In this document: positions 1 through 11,884 of the stretch, in pieces | Position numbering within the stretch: position 1 is the first letter of the stretch | Layout of the letters: every line of letters starts with the position of its first letter | Assembly: GCA_022432975.1 (NCBI GenBank) | Contig: CM039516.1 | Location: 32,955,737 to 33,019,736 of the forward strand | From: Begonia masoniana | Lineage: Eukaryota > Streptophyta > Magnoliopsida > Cucurbitales > Begoniaceae | Direction of reading: 5' to 3' | Length of the DNA: 64,000 nt | The notes under the pieces: model-generated | What the model was told of the DNA's origin: nothing | The model's input: only the letters and a program-made list of their open reading frames with translations | Database searches by the model: none | Position numbers and translations under genes: made by a program

Positions 1-1091
1 ATCGAGACAGTGAAGAAGAATTTGAATGTCAACATTACACCCAGTCTTACCAGAACAACAAGAAGTGAAACTCGAAAATTTAATGAAGGTCTAGACGACG
101 AACAATACAAGCTACTATGATCATACGCAACAGAAATACGTAGATCAAATCCGAGTAGCTCATTGTTCCTAGACACTTATTTGGTGGGCTATGACAATAA
201 TGAGTCAGCGTATTCCAAAGAATGTATATGTGTATGGCTGCTTGCAAGGCAAGTTTGCTGTAGTTTGATAGACTAATTATCTGTTTGGATGGTTATCTTC
301 TGAAGGGCTCGTGTTCTGGCCAATTACTCACAATCGTCAATATTGATGGCAACGATGAAATATATCTTGTTGTTGTTGCCAACGTCGAATCAGAGTGTAA
401 GGACTGATGGACATGGTTTTTGCGAGTATTGAAGCAAGACCTAGATACTGAAGAGGGACGTGGATGGACAATTGTTTCGGATCGACAAAAGATATAATGC
501 GATTCCAATTGTTATTTCAAATATTGGGGTGTTATGGTAGTTATATTATTTTATGTTGACTCTGTTTTTTTTTTTTCAAATATAAGGGGTTATTGCCTAC
601 TGTGCACGATGAATTACCGTTAGCCGAACACCGTTACTGCCTCCGGCATATGTACGTAAATTTCAAAAACTAATTTAAGGACAAAGTATACAGAGATGCA
701 ATGTGGAATGCGGCCATGACAACCACAAGTTATCATTTCGAGATAGAAATGATGAAATTATATTAGATTAACCTAGTACCATGCATATCTTCGACGAATA
801 GAACTTAGATAGTAGGCTTATCATTCATTTTCTTTGATTCACAAGTGCAAAATGAGATTGAATAATTTAGGCGAGTCATTTAATGTAATTCTATTGCCTG
901 CCAGGGACAAATCGATCTTAACCATGTTCAAGATGATACGAAAGTGTTTAATGACTAGGATAGTGAAAAAATATAAGAAGTTAGCCTCGTCAACGGACAT
1001 TTTGTGTCCACAGATAAGAAAGAAGCTTGGGAAGCTAGAACGTACAACTCAAAATTGGACCTCTGTGTTTGCGGGAGCTGGACAATTTTAG
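1..1091 (+). pseudogene. Mutator-like (MULE) transposase remnant
   Basis: Decayed MULE transposase, entering the window already truncated at its left edge. A cut-and-paste transposase of this family nicks and joins transposon ends with a DDE active site. Translation around 280-500 reads DGYLLKGSCSGQLLTIV, then after one TGA stop a WTWFL segment, ending TIVSDRQK; these match the first and second Asp blocks of MULE transposases. After about 100 bases of T-rich intron-like or inserted DNA, 590-760 reads LPTVHDELPLAEHRYCLRHM, the usual following block. The frame 834-1091 (ESFNVILLPARDKSILTMFK, then LCPQIRKKLGKLE) resembles the downstream MULE region. Several stops and frame changes rule out function. 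No terminal inverted repeat was recognised. The family is fairly sure; the exact subfamily is not known. Confidence 0.75.
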
Positions 1092-1100
1092 GTCAGTAAC

Positions 1101-1350
1101 TGACACACCTTGGGTCCTATATATCTCTCACTAAACAGGAACCAGGAGCATGGGTCAGTGCTCTCTCGGTTGAAGCCGAGGAAACACTTCAAACAAAATA
1201 AAAAGGGCAGCGGAAAAATAGAACAATTGCGAAGGAATTCAGATGTGTGATTACCTGATGAACGAGGAAGTAAACGAACCTGTAAACTCCCTAGAGGATG
1301 ACGATAAGATAGATGGAATGATGTTAGCACCACTGCTGGATCGGTTGACA
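1101..1350 (-). mobile_element. LTR fragment, TGACACACC family
   Basis: About 250 bases starting TGACACACCTTGGG that align, with small indels, to the start of the longer LTR at 3500. Shared blocks include the CTATCTCTC..AACAGGAA stretch, GAGGAAACAC, GATGTGTGATTACCTGATGAA and GCTGGATCGG. The copy stops at about 1350, where a SINE-like sequence begins, and the rest of the LTR does not resume. It is read as minus-strand because the family's other copies carry PPT-like sequence at the right end. Confidence 0.6.
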
Positions 1351-1575
1351 ACTAGCTCAAGTGGTACAAGTGATGGAGGGCCCTTGACCATAAGCCCTGG
1401 AGGTCCTAGGTTCAAATCACTTGGGAGGCAAAAACTCCTACTCCAAGGGTGGAGAAGATCATGAATACACATGGATAGCCCAGAGGGGACCACGTGGCGC
1501 GTGGTAGAAACCGCATGATCAGTTCGCAGATCCTCCCGGTGGTGGGGGCCGGACCGGGTCATTACAGGTAGGTTC
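1351..1575 (+). mobile_element. tRNA-derived SINE-like element
   Basis: A box A-like TAGCTCAAGTGG lies at 1353-1364 and a box B-like GGTTCAAATC at 1409-1418. The order and spacing fit the internal RNA polymerase III promoter of tRNA-derived SINEs. The body GAGGCAAAAACTCC..AGGGTGGAGAAGATC and the distal GGGGCCGGACCGGGTCATTA have the character of angiosperm SINEs. No clear target duplication or A tail was seen, so the 3' limit is approximate. It is not a tRNA gene: no acceptor stem or cloverleaf closes around the boxes. Confidence 0.6.
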
Positions 1576-2341
1576 ATGCAAGGTTTCAAAGAAGTAATGA
1601 ACTTAACCACAACATAATAAATTTCAAGTTTAATGAAGTTCACTTCGGTTATCATGCTATAATCTTTAAACCAAAAAATCAATTGCCTATTACATATGCA
1701 AAACCAACATAACAATTTTTTTCTTTCAAATAAGCGGTTTTGAAATATACAAGTCTAACTCTAAGAACTATTTCGTACAACACGAGTAAAATTTTCTCTA
1801 TGAATATATTAATATGTTGCCATGAAATGGTAACACAATAAAATTCCATAGTCTTGAAGTTCAACAAATTATCATGCATTAGGAAGAATGCTATATTCTT
1901 CACAACCTTTTATAATGAAGTAATTCAGAAAATCATATAGGGTGTGATGGAATATCTACCTTTGAATATAGAGTAAATATCACTATGCTCATCTATGCCA
2001 TGCCAACAAAAAAATTTAGTACACAACAAAGCATAATCTTTTTTCCATCCAATTCTAAAAAATAAAAAAAATTAAATTATTAGGTGGAACAAATCTTGGT
2101 GTTATATTACTCAAAGTCTTTATAGACACTTCATCCTTAAGGTTTAGTTAAAAAATGCTAGGATGTTTTAAGGTTCTAAAATGACCTCTTCCCTTCTTAG
2201 TCCATGAGAAAATAATGGAGAAAACATTTCTTTCTAAAGTATAAACACTACTCTCAGTTTGGATAAAAAAAGGATCAAGGTAACTCCTATTCAATTGGTA
2301 GAACTCTTGTTGGATGTGGGGAATAGGCACATATGCATACA
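1576..2341. other. AT-rich stretch without a recognised gene
   Basis: Only short, low-complexity frames are present. It lies between the SINE and a minus-strand acidic remnant and probably belongs to the interior of the same minus-strand retroelement, but no motif proves this. Confidence 0.35.
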
Positions 2342-2806
2342 TTATATAAAGGTTTCCTCTTTAACATCAAACGGGTCATGCAAATTCACAACCCCTTTAC
2401 TCTTCAAATTTTGAAAGTCCTTGGGTTTGAATTCTACCTCTTGGGGTTCAATGGTTCCAATAGACCCTACCATTGGTTCACTTTCAACCTCAAAGAGAGA
2501 TTCCTCAAATAGCTTCATAATTTCAAAATCTTCAATGAAACCGATTGGGTTAGGGGTTTCTAAAAGGTTCTCTCCTAAAACTTTCTCTTGATCATCAACC
2601 TTTTGTTCACAAGAGTATTAATCCATGGTATCTTGCTCTTCCCTTGCTTCATCCAATTCAAGCAATGGACCCTCCTTGAGATAGATGATTTCTTCATCTA
2701 TCAATTCATCATCCTCCTTAGCTAAAGCAGAAACCTTAGACCCTTTGGATAACTTCTCAGCTTTTTTTTTACGCTCAAACACATGACGATGAAGTTTACT
2801 TAACAT
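2342..2806 (-). pseudogene. Unrecognised acidic ORF remnant, probably retroelement interior
   Basis: On the minus strand one frame runs 62 codons from 2806, meets a single TAA at 2618-2620, and continues open for 91 more codons to a stop at 2342-2344. The product is very acidic and lysine-rich (ERKKKAEKLSK, KEDDELIDEEIIYL, ETPNPIGFIEDFEIM). It has no catalytic motif or zinc knuckle. Upstream the same frame extends a little (YNPSPTYDEM) before it is lost. Such charged linkers occur near Gag of plant retroelements, and its place between LTR copies at 1101 and 3500 fits that. A fragment of a host gene cannot be excluded. Confidence 0.4.
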
Positions 2807-3486
2807 CTCATCATATGTTGGTGATGGATTATAACCAAAGTCATTTTTAGGTTGACATCCAAATATGAACTAGTTCAATGATACTTGACATTAAATTTCT
2901 ATCCATTTTCATCAACAAGTCATCACATTAAAATTGCCAAAAACACAGCAAAAAAGATCAAGAGAAACAACCTAATAATCCACTAAAAGAACACATCAAG
3001 AAACAACCTATCAAAACAGACAAAACACAACAAAAACTAACAAACAAAGCAACACAAAATTTACTCTCAATACTCCTCGGATTGACACCAGTTTCTTGGC
3101 CAAAGGAGACTCCAATTTCTAGCATGAAACTGTCACAAATCAAGTCTAAATAGCAAAGCAGTTACAAATTAGAACACCTAAAAACTAATCAACAGAACAT
3201 GCATTTGATAAATAAAAGAACAAGACAGAAAACAAAACAACGAAGGAACACAAGACAGTAAAAATAAAAAAACAAGGTGTTCTGGATAACGAAAACAGAG
3301 AAGCATGATTTACAAATGAAAACATTATCAATTCCGAGCAGATAACAAGATAATAGTCATGCACGTGGGTCCTGCTGGTTCAAAACAGAAACAGACAGGA
3401 GAAAACAGAAAACAAAAAACACCGTAACACGGAAAACAGAAAATAAGAGAAGGACAAACAGAGAAGAAATGGAAACGAGCACGTGG
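2807..3486. other. A-rich, T-rich on minus strand, leader-like interior
   Basis: Long runs of AACAAAACACAAC-type sequence, with no coherent frame. The composition is like the A-rich DNA at 60640-64000, which is the interior of a related minus-strand element. It probably represents untranslated leader or intron of the element whose LTR starts at 3500. Confidence 0.4.
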
Positions 3487-3497
3487 GCTTGATACCA
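3487..3497 (-). other. Primer-binding-site-like sequence
   Basis: Read on the minus strand this is TGGTATCAAGC, two bases inside the LTR edge at 3500. It matches the first eight bases of the TGGTATCAGAGC primer site seen at 17110, 40950 and 58941. It suggests that minus-strand interior lies to the left of the LTR. Confidence 0.5.
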
Positions 3498-3499
3498 AA

Positions 3500-4682
3500 T
3501 GACACACCTGGGGTTCTGCTATCTCTCGCGAACAGGAAACAAGGAGCATGGTCGGGCTCTATCTCGGTTGAGTCGAGGAAACACCCCAAACAGATAAAAA
3601 ATGCAGCCGAAAAAAAGAAAAAACAGAAAAAAAATGCGAAGGAATTTAGATGTGTGATTACCTGATGAATGAGAAGGTAACCTGTAAAATCATCAGAGGA
3701 TGACGAAAGATGTATGGGAGAGGTTAGCCCGTTGCTGGATCGGCCGACACACAACACTTTCAGAATGAAGAGTTCTCTGAGAACGAAGAATGCCACAGCA
3801 AATGGGACGTTTTCACCTTCTTGCTACGATTCCGATTTAAAGTGGCCGAAGAGGAAGATGTCAATAAGAGATAACAAGAAACAGACTTGCAGTAAGGGTA
3901 AACCTCTCGGATGTACACACCGAGAATGAAGCAACGTGAGAAACTCACTGAGCCCTTTGATTGAGAAGAAAACTTCACTCTATTAAATTTGGCAAATCCC
4001 ATTACAAAGGTTAGGAAGAGCTTAACTTACATAGAAAGAGAAGGAGCCATCAGGTTGCTAAAGAAAACAAAGGGAAACTAAAAAGAAGCCGGTTGGAGTA
4101 CGGCGTACGGCCACGTGTGCGCGTGGCTACAATTCTGCTCAGCTAAGCCTGCCACCCCTCGCTCCTGTTGTGCACTTTCCTGAAGCACGCCAAGCTACTT
4201 CCTCGCTTGCACACGTGACTCGACGCCTCTTCGCGTGCGCTCACTGTTTCGGCTAGATCCTCTTCCAACACGCGCTACTCGGTCTTGACTTCTTCCTTGC
4301 GCACGCAGTGTTTTGCTGCTGAATCTTCTTGAGCGCACATTGTTGGTTGGTCCGATTCCCCGCGGCTCCCCTTGCCCTCTCGGTGCAGCTGTTTTGCGCA
4401 ACCAACTACCTCTCGCGGGCGCTGTTGCAAACAACTCCTCTCCGCACCCCATTCACCGCCTCTCCTTGGTCAAGGTCATCCGTCCTGTGCCGTGGCCTAT
4501 CGACCATGCCATCGTCCTGGTGCACCACCCTGACCCAAAAGCATTCCTAACTACCTAATATGGCAAGCACCAACAATATAAGGCCGACAAGTTTTGCCAC
4601 AAAATAATTGTTATCTAAAAAGCTTCTAAAACACAAAATACATAATTAGCTTGGCTACAACAATTTGGTGTCGGGATCGACA
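3500..4682 (-). mobile_element. LTR, TGACACACC family
   Basis: Bounded by TGACACACC at 3500 and ..GATCGACA at 4682, 1183 bases. The left half matches 1101-1350 and, further in, 11576-11884 (GAGTTCTCTGAGAACGAAG versus GAGCTCTCCGCGAACGAAG). The right end is followed by AATTCCCTCTTCG, the complement of a polypurine tract. Equivalent junctions occur at 27387, 31001, 31601, 53653 and 60427. The GC-rich 4130-4520 part is shared with 14100-14284 and 27546-27700. It is unusual in having a primer-site-like sequence on one side and a polypurine-like tract on the other. Confidence 0.6.
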
Positions 4683-6128
4683 AATTCCCTCTTCGATGAT
4701 TCTACTCAAGATTTAAGAAGGCCCTTTACCTAAAAGTCACAACCTGCTTGGTGAAAGATGGTTATATACGTTACACTTGTTCGTGCTCAACAGAATAGAC
4801 TTTTTAGGCATATACGTAATGCTACTAACATATGTTGTCGACCTGAATACAATGTTGTGTAACTGATTAACAGGTGAGAGCGTACTGAATCCTGTGTGTC
4901 CAGTCCTTCCCTGCATGCATTTTTGAGACAACACTAGAGAATTACAGCATTAATATTAGCACCAATAAACTTATCTGTAAATTGTACCACCATTTAGTGT
5001 CATCCCGGTACTGCTACCAAATATGGGCTGCTTCGTAGAAAGAGAAGAAATCATTCTATCTAGCAGAAACAGCCAACCTGGTAGGCGAAGAAGACAGAGT
5101 GCGAGATCGATGAGCCCTCAGTTCGACAGTTAGTTCGTAAGAACTCGACATGCCGTTGTCTATCTGTCGACAGTAGGGACATAATAGTCCGCACTTGTCC
5201 TCATAGAGGATCCACTTCAGGCCTCTTTACAAATACCATTTATGTTTTCCACATATTAGACGGGATGCGGGGTAAATTAATACATTTCCGCTCATAAGCA
5301 CCTGTCAATTTTTTAAATATAGTTTTCATTATGTGCAGAAATCTTCGAACCTGCAGCCCCCCCGGCATAAAAGATGACTATATATTTATTATATATTCGT
5401 AAGTTGTGTAAGTTTGAAGTATTAGATCTGTACTTTCGTTGATTTTATAACACATGTAATGATTTATTGTAATTATTTTGATTACAAGGAATCACCAATT
5501 TTCGAAAATCACGATCTTGATTAGCTTTCATTATGTGATGAACATGAGTAAATTTTCAAATAAATTAAATATCGTTCCGGTATTTTTTTACAATTATTGA
5601 TAGATGAAGAATGAAAAAGTGTCCCGCCCTAGAATGGAGGACAAACTATCAATGATTGCACTTACTTGAAATTTTTAACACATATTCCGCACATCAAGGG
5701 AAGATAAAATGTAAATTGTGTTCATTTTCTAACACTTGTATGATTAATTATATTGGACATCTGGTTTTATAAAAAAAAAAAATAATTAACTAAAATTACA
5801 ATAATCGTAAAGGGGTAGAAAGAGAACGAAACTTTTCAGATTATCTTCCCATGATGTGGTGAACAGGTGTTAAAAATTTTAAGTAAATTGAATATTGTTT
5901 GGTATTTTTTTAAAATTAACTTAAAAGTGATAATGTGTACCGACCCTTAAATTTTACCCTGTAACACAATCTTAAAATGTCCACATGAGAATTTCGAAGT
6001 TTTTATTCTGTAATTTAATCAATGTAGCATAGGGTGTTAACCCGACTCAGCAGAAGACATTCACTGTGACAATCCTAACTATTAAATTAAACTGTGGCAA
6101 CTATAAACAGTGGTAAAATAACTAAAAC
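4683..6128. other. Retroelement interior and unassigned AT-rich DNA
   Basis: The first part begins with the polypurine complement and is probably interior of a minus-strand element. No protein was recognised. A degenerate direct repeat of about 65-70 bases lies at 5530-5593 and 5851-5920, sharing GTGATGAACA/GTGGTGAACA, AAATTAAAT/AAATTGAAT and GGTATTTTTTTA. No RNA gene was seen. Confidence 0.35.
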
Positions 6129-8215
6129 TGTGACAACGCAACCCGGTTAGGGCCCGCCACGGCCTAGTTATAACGTAATCTTAACCTTTGACCCTCGAAT
6201 AGTTCACATAAAAATTTTTCTTTTGACTTAATACTCTAAAATAAAATGGACATAGACTTGTGACTCACCTTAACGACCCTCGAGAAGTCTAACCTTATAA
6301 TTAAATGTGTGGCTACCAAGTTTGTCGACTTTTAAACATTAAAACGAGGTAAAACTATTTTTTGATAAAATGTCTACCTCTGTTTTTGGCCCTTAAAATC
6401 CTTTAAATACGTAGGGTCGCTCGTAAATATGTTTAAAAAAAGTATCGCTTAAATGTCGTGGGTTGAAACGTGTTTGAAAAATCAATATTTTAAAAAAATT
6501 TTCTGTTTGGCCTAGTGTCGCTCACCAGCGCCTGTCTCGCGCGCCCAGACAGCGCGCGCCCATGCAGCGCGCCTGCTTAGCGCCTCCCCAGTTCCACGCA
6601 CATGTCAAAGCTTACCGATCAGAACCACGCAAGATCGATCTGCACCTTCTCTGGAAATCCAACTAAAAAACAACCGATAAACGCCGATCGATCGCCTCTC
6701 GTCCCGATCGCCCTGGGCAACATCCTGGGCTCGCGTCCCGTCGCTGCGCTCGGCCAGTGCGCCACCAGACTCACCATTTTGTCTCCTTTTTCCTACTTAC
6801 ATATTTTTCCTTGGCGTTTTTAACGACCCTACCTTCCCATTAAAACTTCCCAAACTTCCCCACCTCTTTAAACACAAAAACACAAACCCCCTAAAACCCA
6901 ACTCAAAAACCTATCCGAACACGTGTCTAAATTCTGAAAACCCCTGCTGATCGCGCTAAAAACCGACTATTCTTACAGGTTTAATACTTAAAACCTCAAT
7001 CCTACTCAAAACCATAGACCGACAACATTACAAAACTTCTTTATCATGTTAAAATACAACAACGGATACTGTATATCATCACTAGGTAACCTCATTTCAC
7101 TATCTCGAAAATATCGAAAACTCCAAGCTAACCACTACACACAAAATCATTTCCAACCTAGCCCCCACTTATCATACACACCTATTTACCAAAACATTGC
7201 CGATCACGCCCACAGATCAAGAGCTGGCCCAAACAAGTTCCATCGCCACAGTTCCTATCCATCACCGCCTATGCTTGACCATCGAGAGAGGCTCCTCACC
7301 TCCAATCTCATTCACCTACATCATTCAACATAAACATTAATCCTAATACTTTTTTATCCAGATAATGCCTATAAACACGTTATGCTGAAGCTACTCATAC
7401 CAACATTTCACAATTTACTTTGTTCTTATTCCTTGTTTCTTATTCACCACCTTGACATGGATTTAGGCGGGGATTGCCGGGGAGTAAGGCAAAGTGCGTG
7501 GAACATATTGCCCTTACAGCCGTATTCATGGTCCATCGCATGACAATGATCATGGTCCCTCGGCTGGACTGTTTTGTTATCCCTGGCCCTACCCCCCCAA
7601 CCCACACTTCATCATTTCTTACTTTCATTTCATGGCATGTAAACATTTCGTATGCCATTAAGTCAACAGATGCATGAGGAATTCTCGTATAACATACCTC
7701 AAACAATTCACAACGTACAGAGACGCTTTACGCGCAACGAAGTACAATAGCTATAATTACCATCCTAACCTACCCAAGCTCGTTTGCCCCCCACAATCAT
7801 AAAATCATCAACCAAACAGAAAAGCCTATCATTGACACGATGTAGGCTCTTAAGGCTGGAAACCTATCACCCACTTATCTGGCGTCCGTAGGAAGCCGAT
7901 CACCGGCTGAAATCACCTCCACTTAAGGCATTTCACAATATGGCATTAAAACCGTCCAAAATAAATAAACGAAGTCCAACGAAATTAAGCTCCCTCCAAA
8001 GCTAATTTCTCTAGAACCTTGAATTACTGCACTCGGGCAATTCATCAGCACGTAGTGCTCACCTAATTTCCAACAAGCCCTAATTGACATTATATCGTTA
8101 ACCTCCAAGTTCAACCTAACTATCGATAAAAACCTCCTAATTCTCCATCGAGTTTTGATTAAAGCGATGTCACCTAGTTGTTTATATTTCCGATTTCCTC
8201 CACCGGTGATCCAGG
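6129..8215 (-). mobile_element. Degenerate long gypsy LTR, minus strand
   Basis: The left edge TGTGACAACGCAACCCGGTT, read in reverse, is the usual LTR end (GTGGCGGGCC..AACCGGG). The order of internal landmarks on the minus strand is the same as in the plus-strand LTRs here: a microexon-like block (7879-7925, ending RTPG), a hairpin-module region (7440-7650), the GTAGGTGA motif (7312-7319), GATCGATCG palindromes near 6540-6715, then the LTR tail. Segment 7440-7650 is an inverted copy of 9350-9490. The right boundary is decayed and approximate. Confidence 0.6.
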
Positions 8216-9104
8216 CCCAGTCATGCAATTTGAAAAAAAAATCCTAATTTTTTTTCGCTCGTTCGTAGGCTCGCCGATGCTAAGTCGTGCACCTTGATGG
8301 AGAAGAGTTTGAATCGTTGTTGGAACCCGAGACTCAAAAAAAAAGGACACCGTACGTTGAAGCGAGATGTTCATGTATGATCGAGGTTCTGCTGCTTGCC
8401 GTGAGACCTTCACACTAGCGTCCTCCCTCGAATGTGACAGGTATTCTTCCTTTATAACCACAAAAGCACACTAAAATTTATGGTTGATGGCTCTTACTTA
8501 TACGCAGATGTTCTACAGGCTGACTAGTTATTTTTAGAGGACTATGTTTGTAGGTTCATGGTTCAAGCAACGATTCCTTTCACAAAGACTCAAATTGGGT
8601 CGGTTTGGTTAGGTTTAGTTTAATTTGGGAGTTAACAACCAAACCGAACAACTTGGTTTTGACCAAGAATTTGTTGATAATCGGTTCAGTTCGTTTTGAT
8701 TTGGGTCTCGGTATGGGCAATTCGGAGTTTGCTGGTTGTTGGCTAGTTCTCAGTTATAAACGTCGAGTCTGTTAGAAACATGTTTGTCTAGTTTTGTTAA
8801 AGTTAGCAAAGTTCAGGGTTCATTATCCATCCATTTTGTTCAATTCTGTGAAACCGAACCCAAACCTCCTGATTTTTGTTGTAAAAACTTGACGAATCAA
8901 AGCCTTTCTTGAAACCCAACCAAACCAAACTTACACGGTTCGCTTCGTCTACGTTGGCTTTGGAACACAGCTAATCGATTTCTGTAGCAAATCGCAATAT
9001 ACGAGCGAGGTGTTCTTTTCTTATTGGCAGGTTGTTAGAGCATTTGATATGGTAGGCTCTTTTCTGATTTAACCGAACGGAGGATAGTGGGGAAGCGAGG
9101 CATT
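8216..9104. other. Unassigned DNA left of the gap
   Basis: Non-coding in all frames beyond about 95 codons. It contains GGTTTGGTTAGGTTTAG and AACCAAACCGAACAACTTGG tracts that make local inverted repeats. No TE terminus, RNA gene or conserved protein was recognised. Confidence 0.4.
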
Positions 9105-9204
9105 NNNNNNNNNNNNNNNNNNNNNNNNNNNNNNNNNNNNNNNNNNNNNNNNNNNNNNNNNNNNNNNNNNNNNNNNNNNNNNNNNNNNNNNNNNNNNNNN
9201 NNNN
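9105..9204. other. Assembly gap, 100 N
   Basis: Exactly 100 N, a conventional placeholder, so the real distance is unknown. It lies between two gypsy LTRs in opposite orientation. Confidence 0.98.
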
Positions 9205-10629
9205 AACAGTAATACAAAACATCCACCGAGTGATAGTACCACAAAACTCACAAGCTCACATCTACCGATCAATAAACATCACTTTTTTTTCTCAAGTGAC
9301 ATATAAAATGTTTTCATGCATGATATATGTAAAGAAAAGATAACGATTAAGTGTGGGTTGGGATCGTATGGCCATAACAACAAAACTAATATCACTGTCC
9401 ACGCGATGGACCATGATGTCGGCCGAAAGGGCAATGTACACGCACATGGCCTACTCCCTGGCACATCCCCGCCTTAATTCATGTCAACTGAAAAGAAAAA
9501 GAATATGAACAAGTAAATGAATAAGAACAAGTAAATGAATGAGCTTTATGAATTCATGCATTCATGTACAAGTTAAGTATAGTGCATTCCCTTACTAAGC
9601 ATTAAGCTTAATGTTTATATTGTATGATGTAGGTGACGAGAGCGAAGGTGAGGAACCTCCTTTCGATGGCAAGTAATGGTGGTCGATGGATGGTGCTCAT
9701 GGTAGCGGGGAGTGTTTGGCTAGGCACGTTGATCCGGGGTTGTGCTCCAAGCTGTTTTGTGGTAAATAGGTGCGCACTAGTTTGATGTTAGGAATGTTAT
9801 GGATTTTAGGATATATAGGGAGGTCTGATATTTTGGGGATTTTATAGTGAATGAAGGCTTAGTGTTGTGTTGATAAACGTAATTGTTTTAGCGATATTTT
9901 AGAAAATTCCATGTTTAAGTTTAATATCTGTGTTAAGAATTTGGTTGGATAATATTTGATGATTTTAGGTATTTTAAACCGTAAGGATTAGCTCGGTTTA
10001 GAGTGATCCATGCATTTTTAGTCGGGAAACCCGAGCCGACCCAATCGATCGGGCTTTGGGCGCGATCGATCGTGTTTGGCACGTGTTTGACACGTGGGGG
10101 TAGCGCTAGGGGCACCCTGGCGCGGGCAGGTTGGCACTGGGGGCGCCCTGGAGCGCGCAGGTGGGGACTGGGCGCGCGCGGGGGGCAGCAGCAACAAGCG
10201 TGTGCGCGCGCCGAGCGCTGGGCGCGCGCACCACCGGGTACACACATGCAAATTTTTAGTTTTCGACTTTTTAAAATATGTTCGACCCGACCTTTTACGA
10301 TACTTTTTAAACGTATTTTACGGGCGACCCCCACGCATTTTAAAAAATTTTAAGGGCCCAAAAAACTGAATCGACAATTTTCTAAAAAAGGGTTTCTACT
10401 TCGTTTTAATGATTTAAAAGTTAACGACTTTTATGCCTGTCATGTTTAAGTTAAAGTTAGGCTATTTAGAGTCGATCGAGGCGGGTCATTTATCTAGGTC
10501 CGATTGATTTTAGAGTGTTGTGTATAAATGAAAAAAAAAAACATTTTTACATGAAATGTTCGAGGGTTTGAGTTTATGATTACGTCATGGTTTGGCCGTG
10601 GCGGCCCTGACCGGGTTGAGGTCTTCACA
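9205..10629 (+). mobile_element. Partial gypsy LTR, plus strand
   Basis: The 5' part is lost at the gap. Present are the hairpin module (9350-9490), the TAAGC-ATTAA-GCTTA hairpin (9596-9610), GTAGGTGA (9629-9636) followed by the frame GDESEGEEPPFDGK and stop (9674-9676), GATCGATCG palindromes (10045-10075), a GC-rich block, and the end GGCGGCCCTGACCGGG..TTCACA. No primer site follows, so this is a solo LTR or fragment. Long frames on both strands at 9930-10370 are by-products of GC-rich sequence. Confidence 0.65.
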
Positions 10630-11575
10630 CATTCGTCCAAAGTTGCCTGTCAAAATCAATCGTCCACAGACAAGACAGAATAGCTAAGACAAACTCAGTC
10701 GTCCAAGTTCACAAAACTTAATCAATCGTCCACGGTCAAAGTCAACAGACGCAGTCGTCCATACTTACTCGTCCAAAGTTGAAGACATACTTACTCGTCC
10801 AATGTTGAAGATAGATGTACTCATCCAAACTTACACAGACACAATCGTCCATACTTACTCGTTCAAAGACCTAGCGCCAGAAATTTAAAAGACTGCGAAG
10901 CGATAGCGATACTCATCCAGAGTCTTAACTCCAGATCATTAATAGCGACGAACGATAGCGACTCCAGAACGCAACGGCTAGCTGTCGATGTACGGATGTT
11001 TCTCCAACGGTCAGAAACTTTCCTATTCAGATGAGAAGACTTCCAGAACTGAATCTGATTACAGACAGAGTATAAAGGGGAGAAAGAAGCTCGTGAGAAC
11101 GACCTTTTTGAAGAAATTATCTTTGAATCCTTACGAGTTAATACTTTGCAATAGTCTGTATTTTCTACTACATCTCTCTACTCTGTTACTTGAGATTCAA
11201 TTTTTGAGAGAGTGTAGCGTGTGCTGAAAATCATATCCTTACTGTTAAAGTGTAAAGGCAGTGGATTGTCGCCCGTGAAGAACAATCATATTTTGTATAA
11301 GGTAGTAGATCGACGCCCGGGAAGTTTGATCTTGTTTTCTCGTTAGGAGAAGAAAAGGATCTTCAAGGGGGAGCCTTGGAGCGTGGACATAGGCAAGTTT
11401 GGCTGAACCACGTGAAAAACTACGGTGTCAATTTCTCTCTATCTTTTACTTTGTTTTTTCTGTGTGTTTGCTGTAAATTTAGTAATTGCATACAAGAGAG
11501 GAAACAGTTAGATTAAGAGAACAATTTTAAAAAAGTCTAATTCACCCCCCTCTTAGACAATAACGTTCCTACATA
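10630..11575 (+). mobile_element. Copia-type LTR or LTR fragment
   Basis: The 3' end has the sequence typical of plant Ty1/copia LTRs: GTGGACATAGGCAAGTTTGG, ACCACGTGAAAAACTACGG, then CTAATTCACCCCCCTCTTAG and an end in ACA. A TATA box lies at 11071. The first 250 bases hold about ten copies of a TCGTCCA core. No primer site or coding region follows, so it is a solo LTR or fragment. The left edge abuts a gypsy LTR and is approximate. Confidence 0.6.
11071..11078 (+). promoter_or_regulatory. TATA box of the copia-type LTR
   Basis: TATAAAGG in the middle of the LTR, followed by purine-rich GGGAGAAAGAAGC. This is the position expected for an LTR RNA polymerase II promoter. Confidence 0.5.
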
Positions 11576-11884
11576 CTGGACCTGACGGCTAACTGTGAGG
11601 CCGACTGATAAAGAGCTCTCCGCGAACGAAGGGCACTCCAGCAAATGGAACAGGCTTTCCACCCTCCTGCTGTTTGCCCCACTCAAAAATGGTCGGCGAG
11701 AAGGATGGAATAAGAGGCTGCCGAGCATCCCAGAACTTGGCAAAAAATGAAGGAATGCAGGGATATATGCACTAAAGAGAAGCATTAGACGAATACTTTG
11801 AAAATGAAGACAAATTTCACTAGCATTTCATTTCATCAAAAGTTCCACTACAGAGCTTTGAGTCAAGCTTAAATAACCCACAAA
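11576..11884 (-). mobile_element. LTR fragment, TGACACACC family (continues at 14080)
   Basis: GGCCGACTGATAAAGAGCTCTCC..GCGAACGAAGG matches 3740-3800 in the LTR at 3500. It is interrupted by the solo LTR at 11885-14074. The same family, with its GC-rich CGCGCGCACGCTGCTCC section, resumes at 14080-14284. Confidence 0.5.

Noticed and set aside
1353..1420. tRNA gene suggested by box A and box B
   Set aside because: No cloverleaf or acceptor stem; the sequence continues into a SINE-type body.
8971..9272. Minus-strand ORFs running through the N gap
   Set aside because: More than a third of each is translated N; there is no support.
9930..10370. Overlapping ORFs of 91-133 codons on both strands
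   Set aside because: They arise from a GC-rich LTR segment with low stop density; no domain, and the strands mirror each other.
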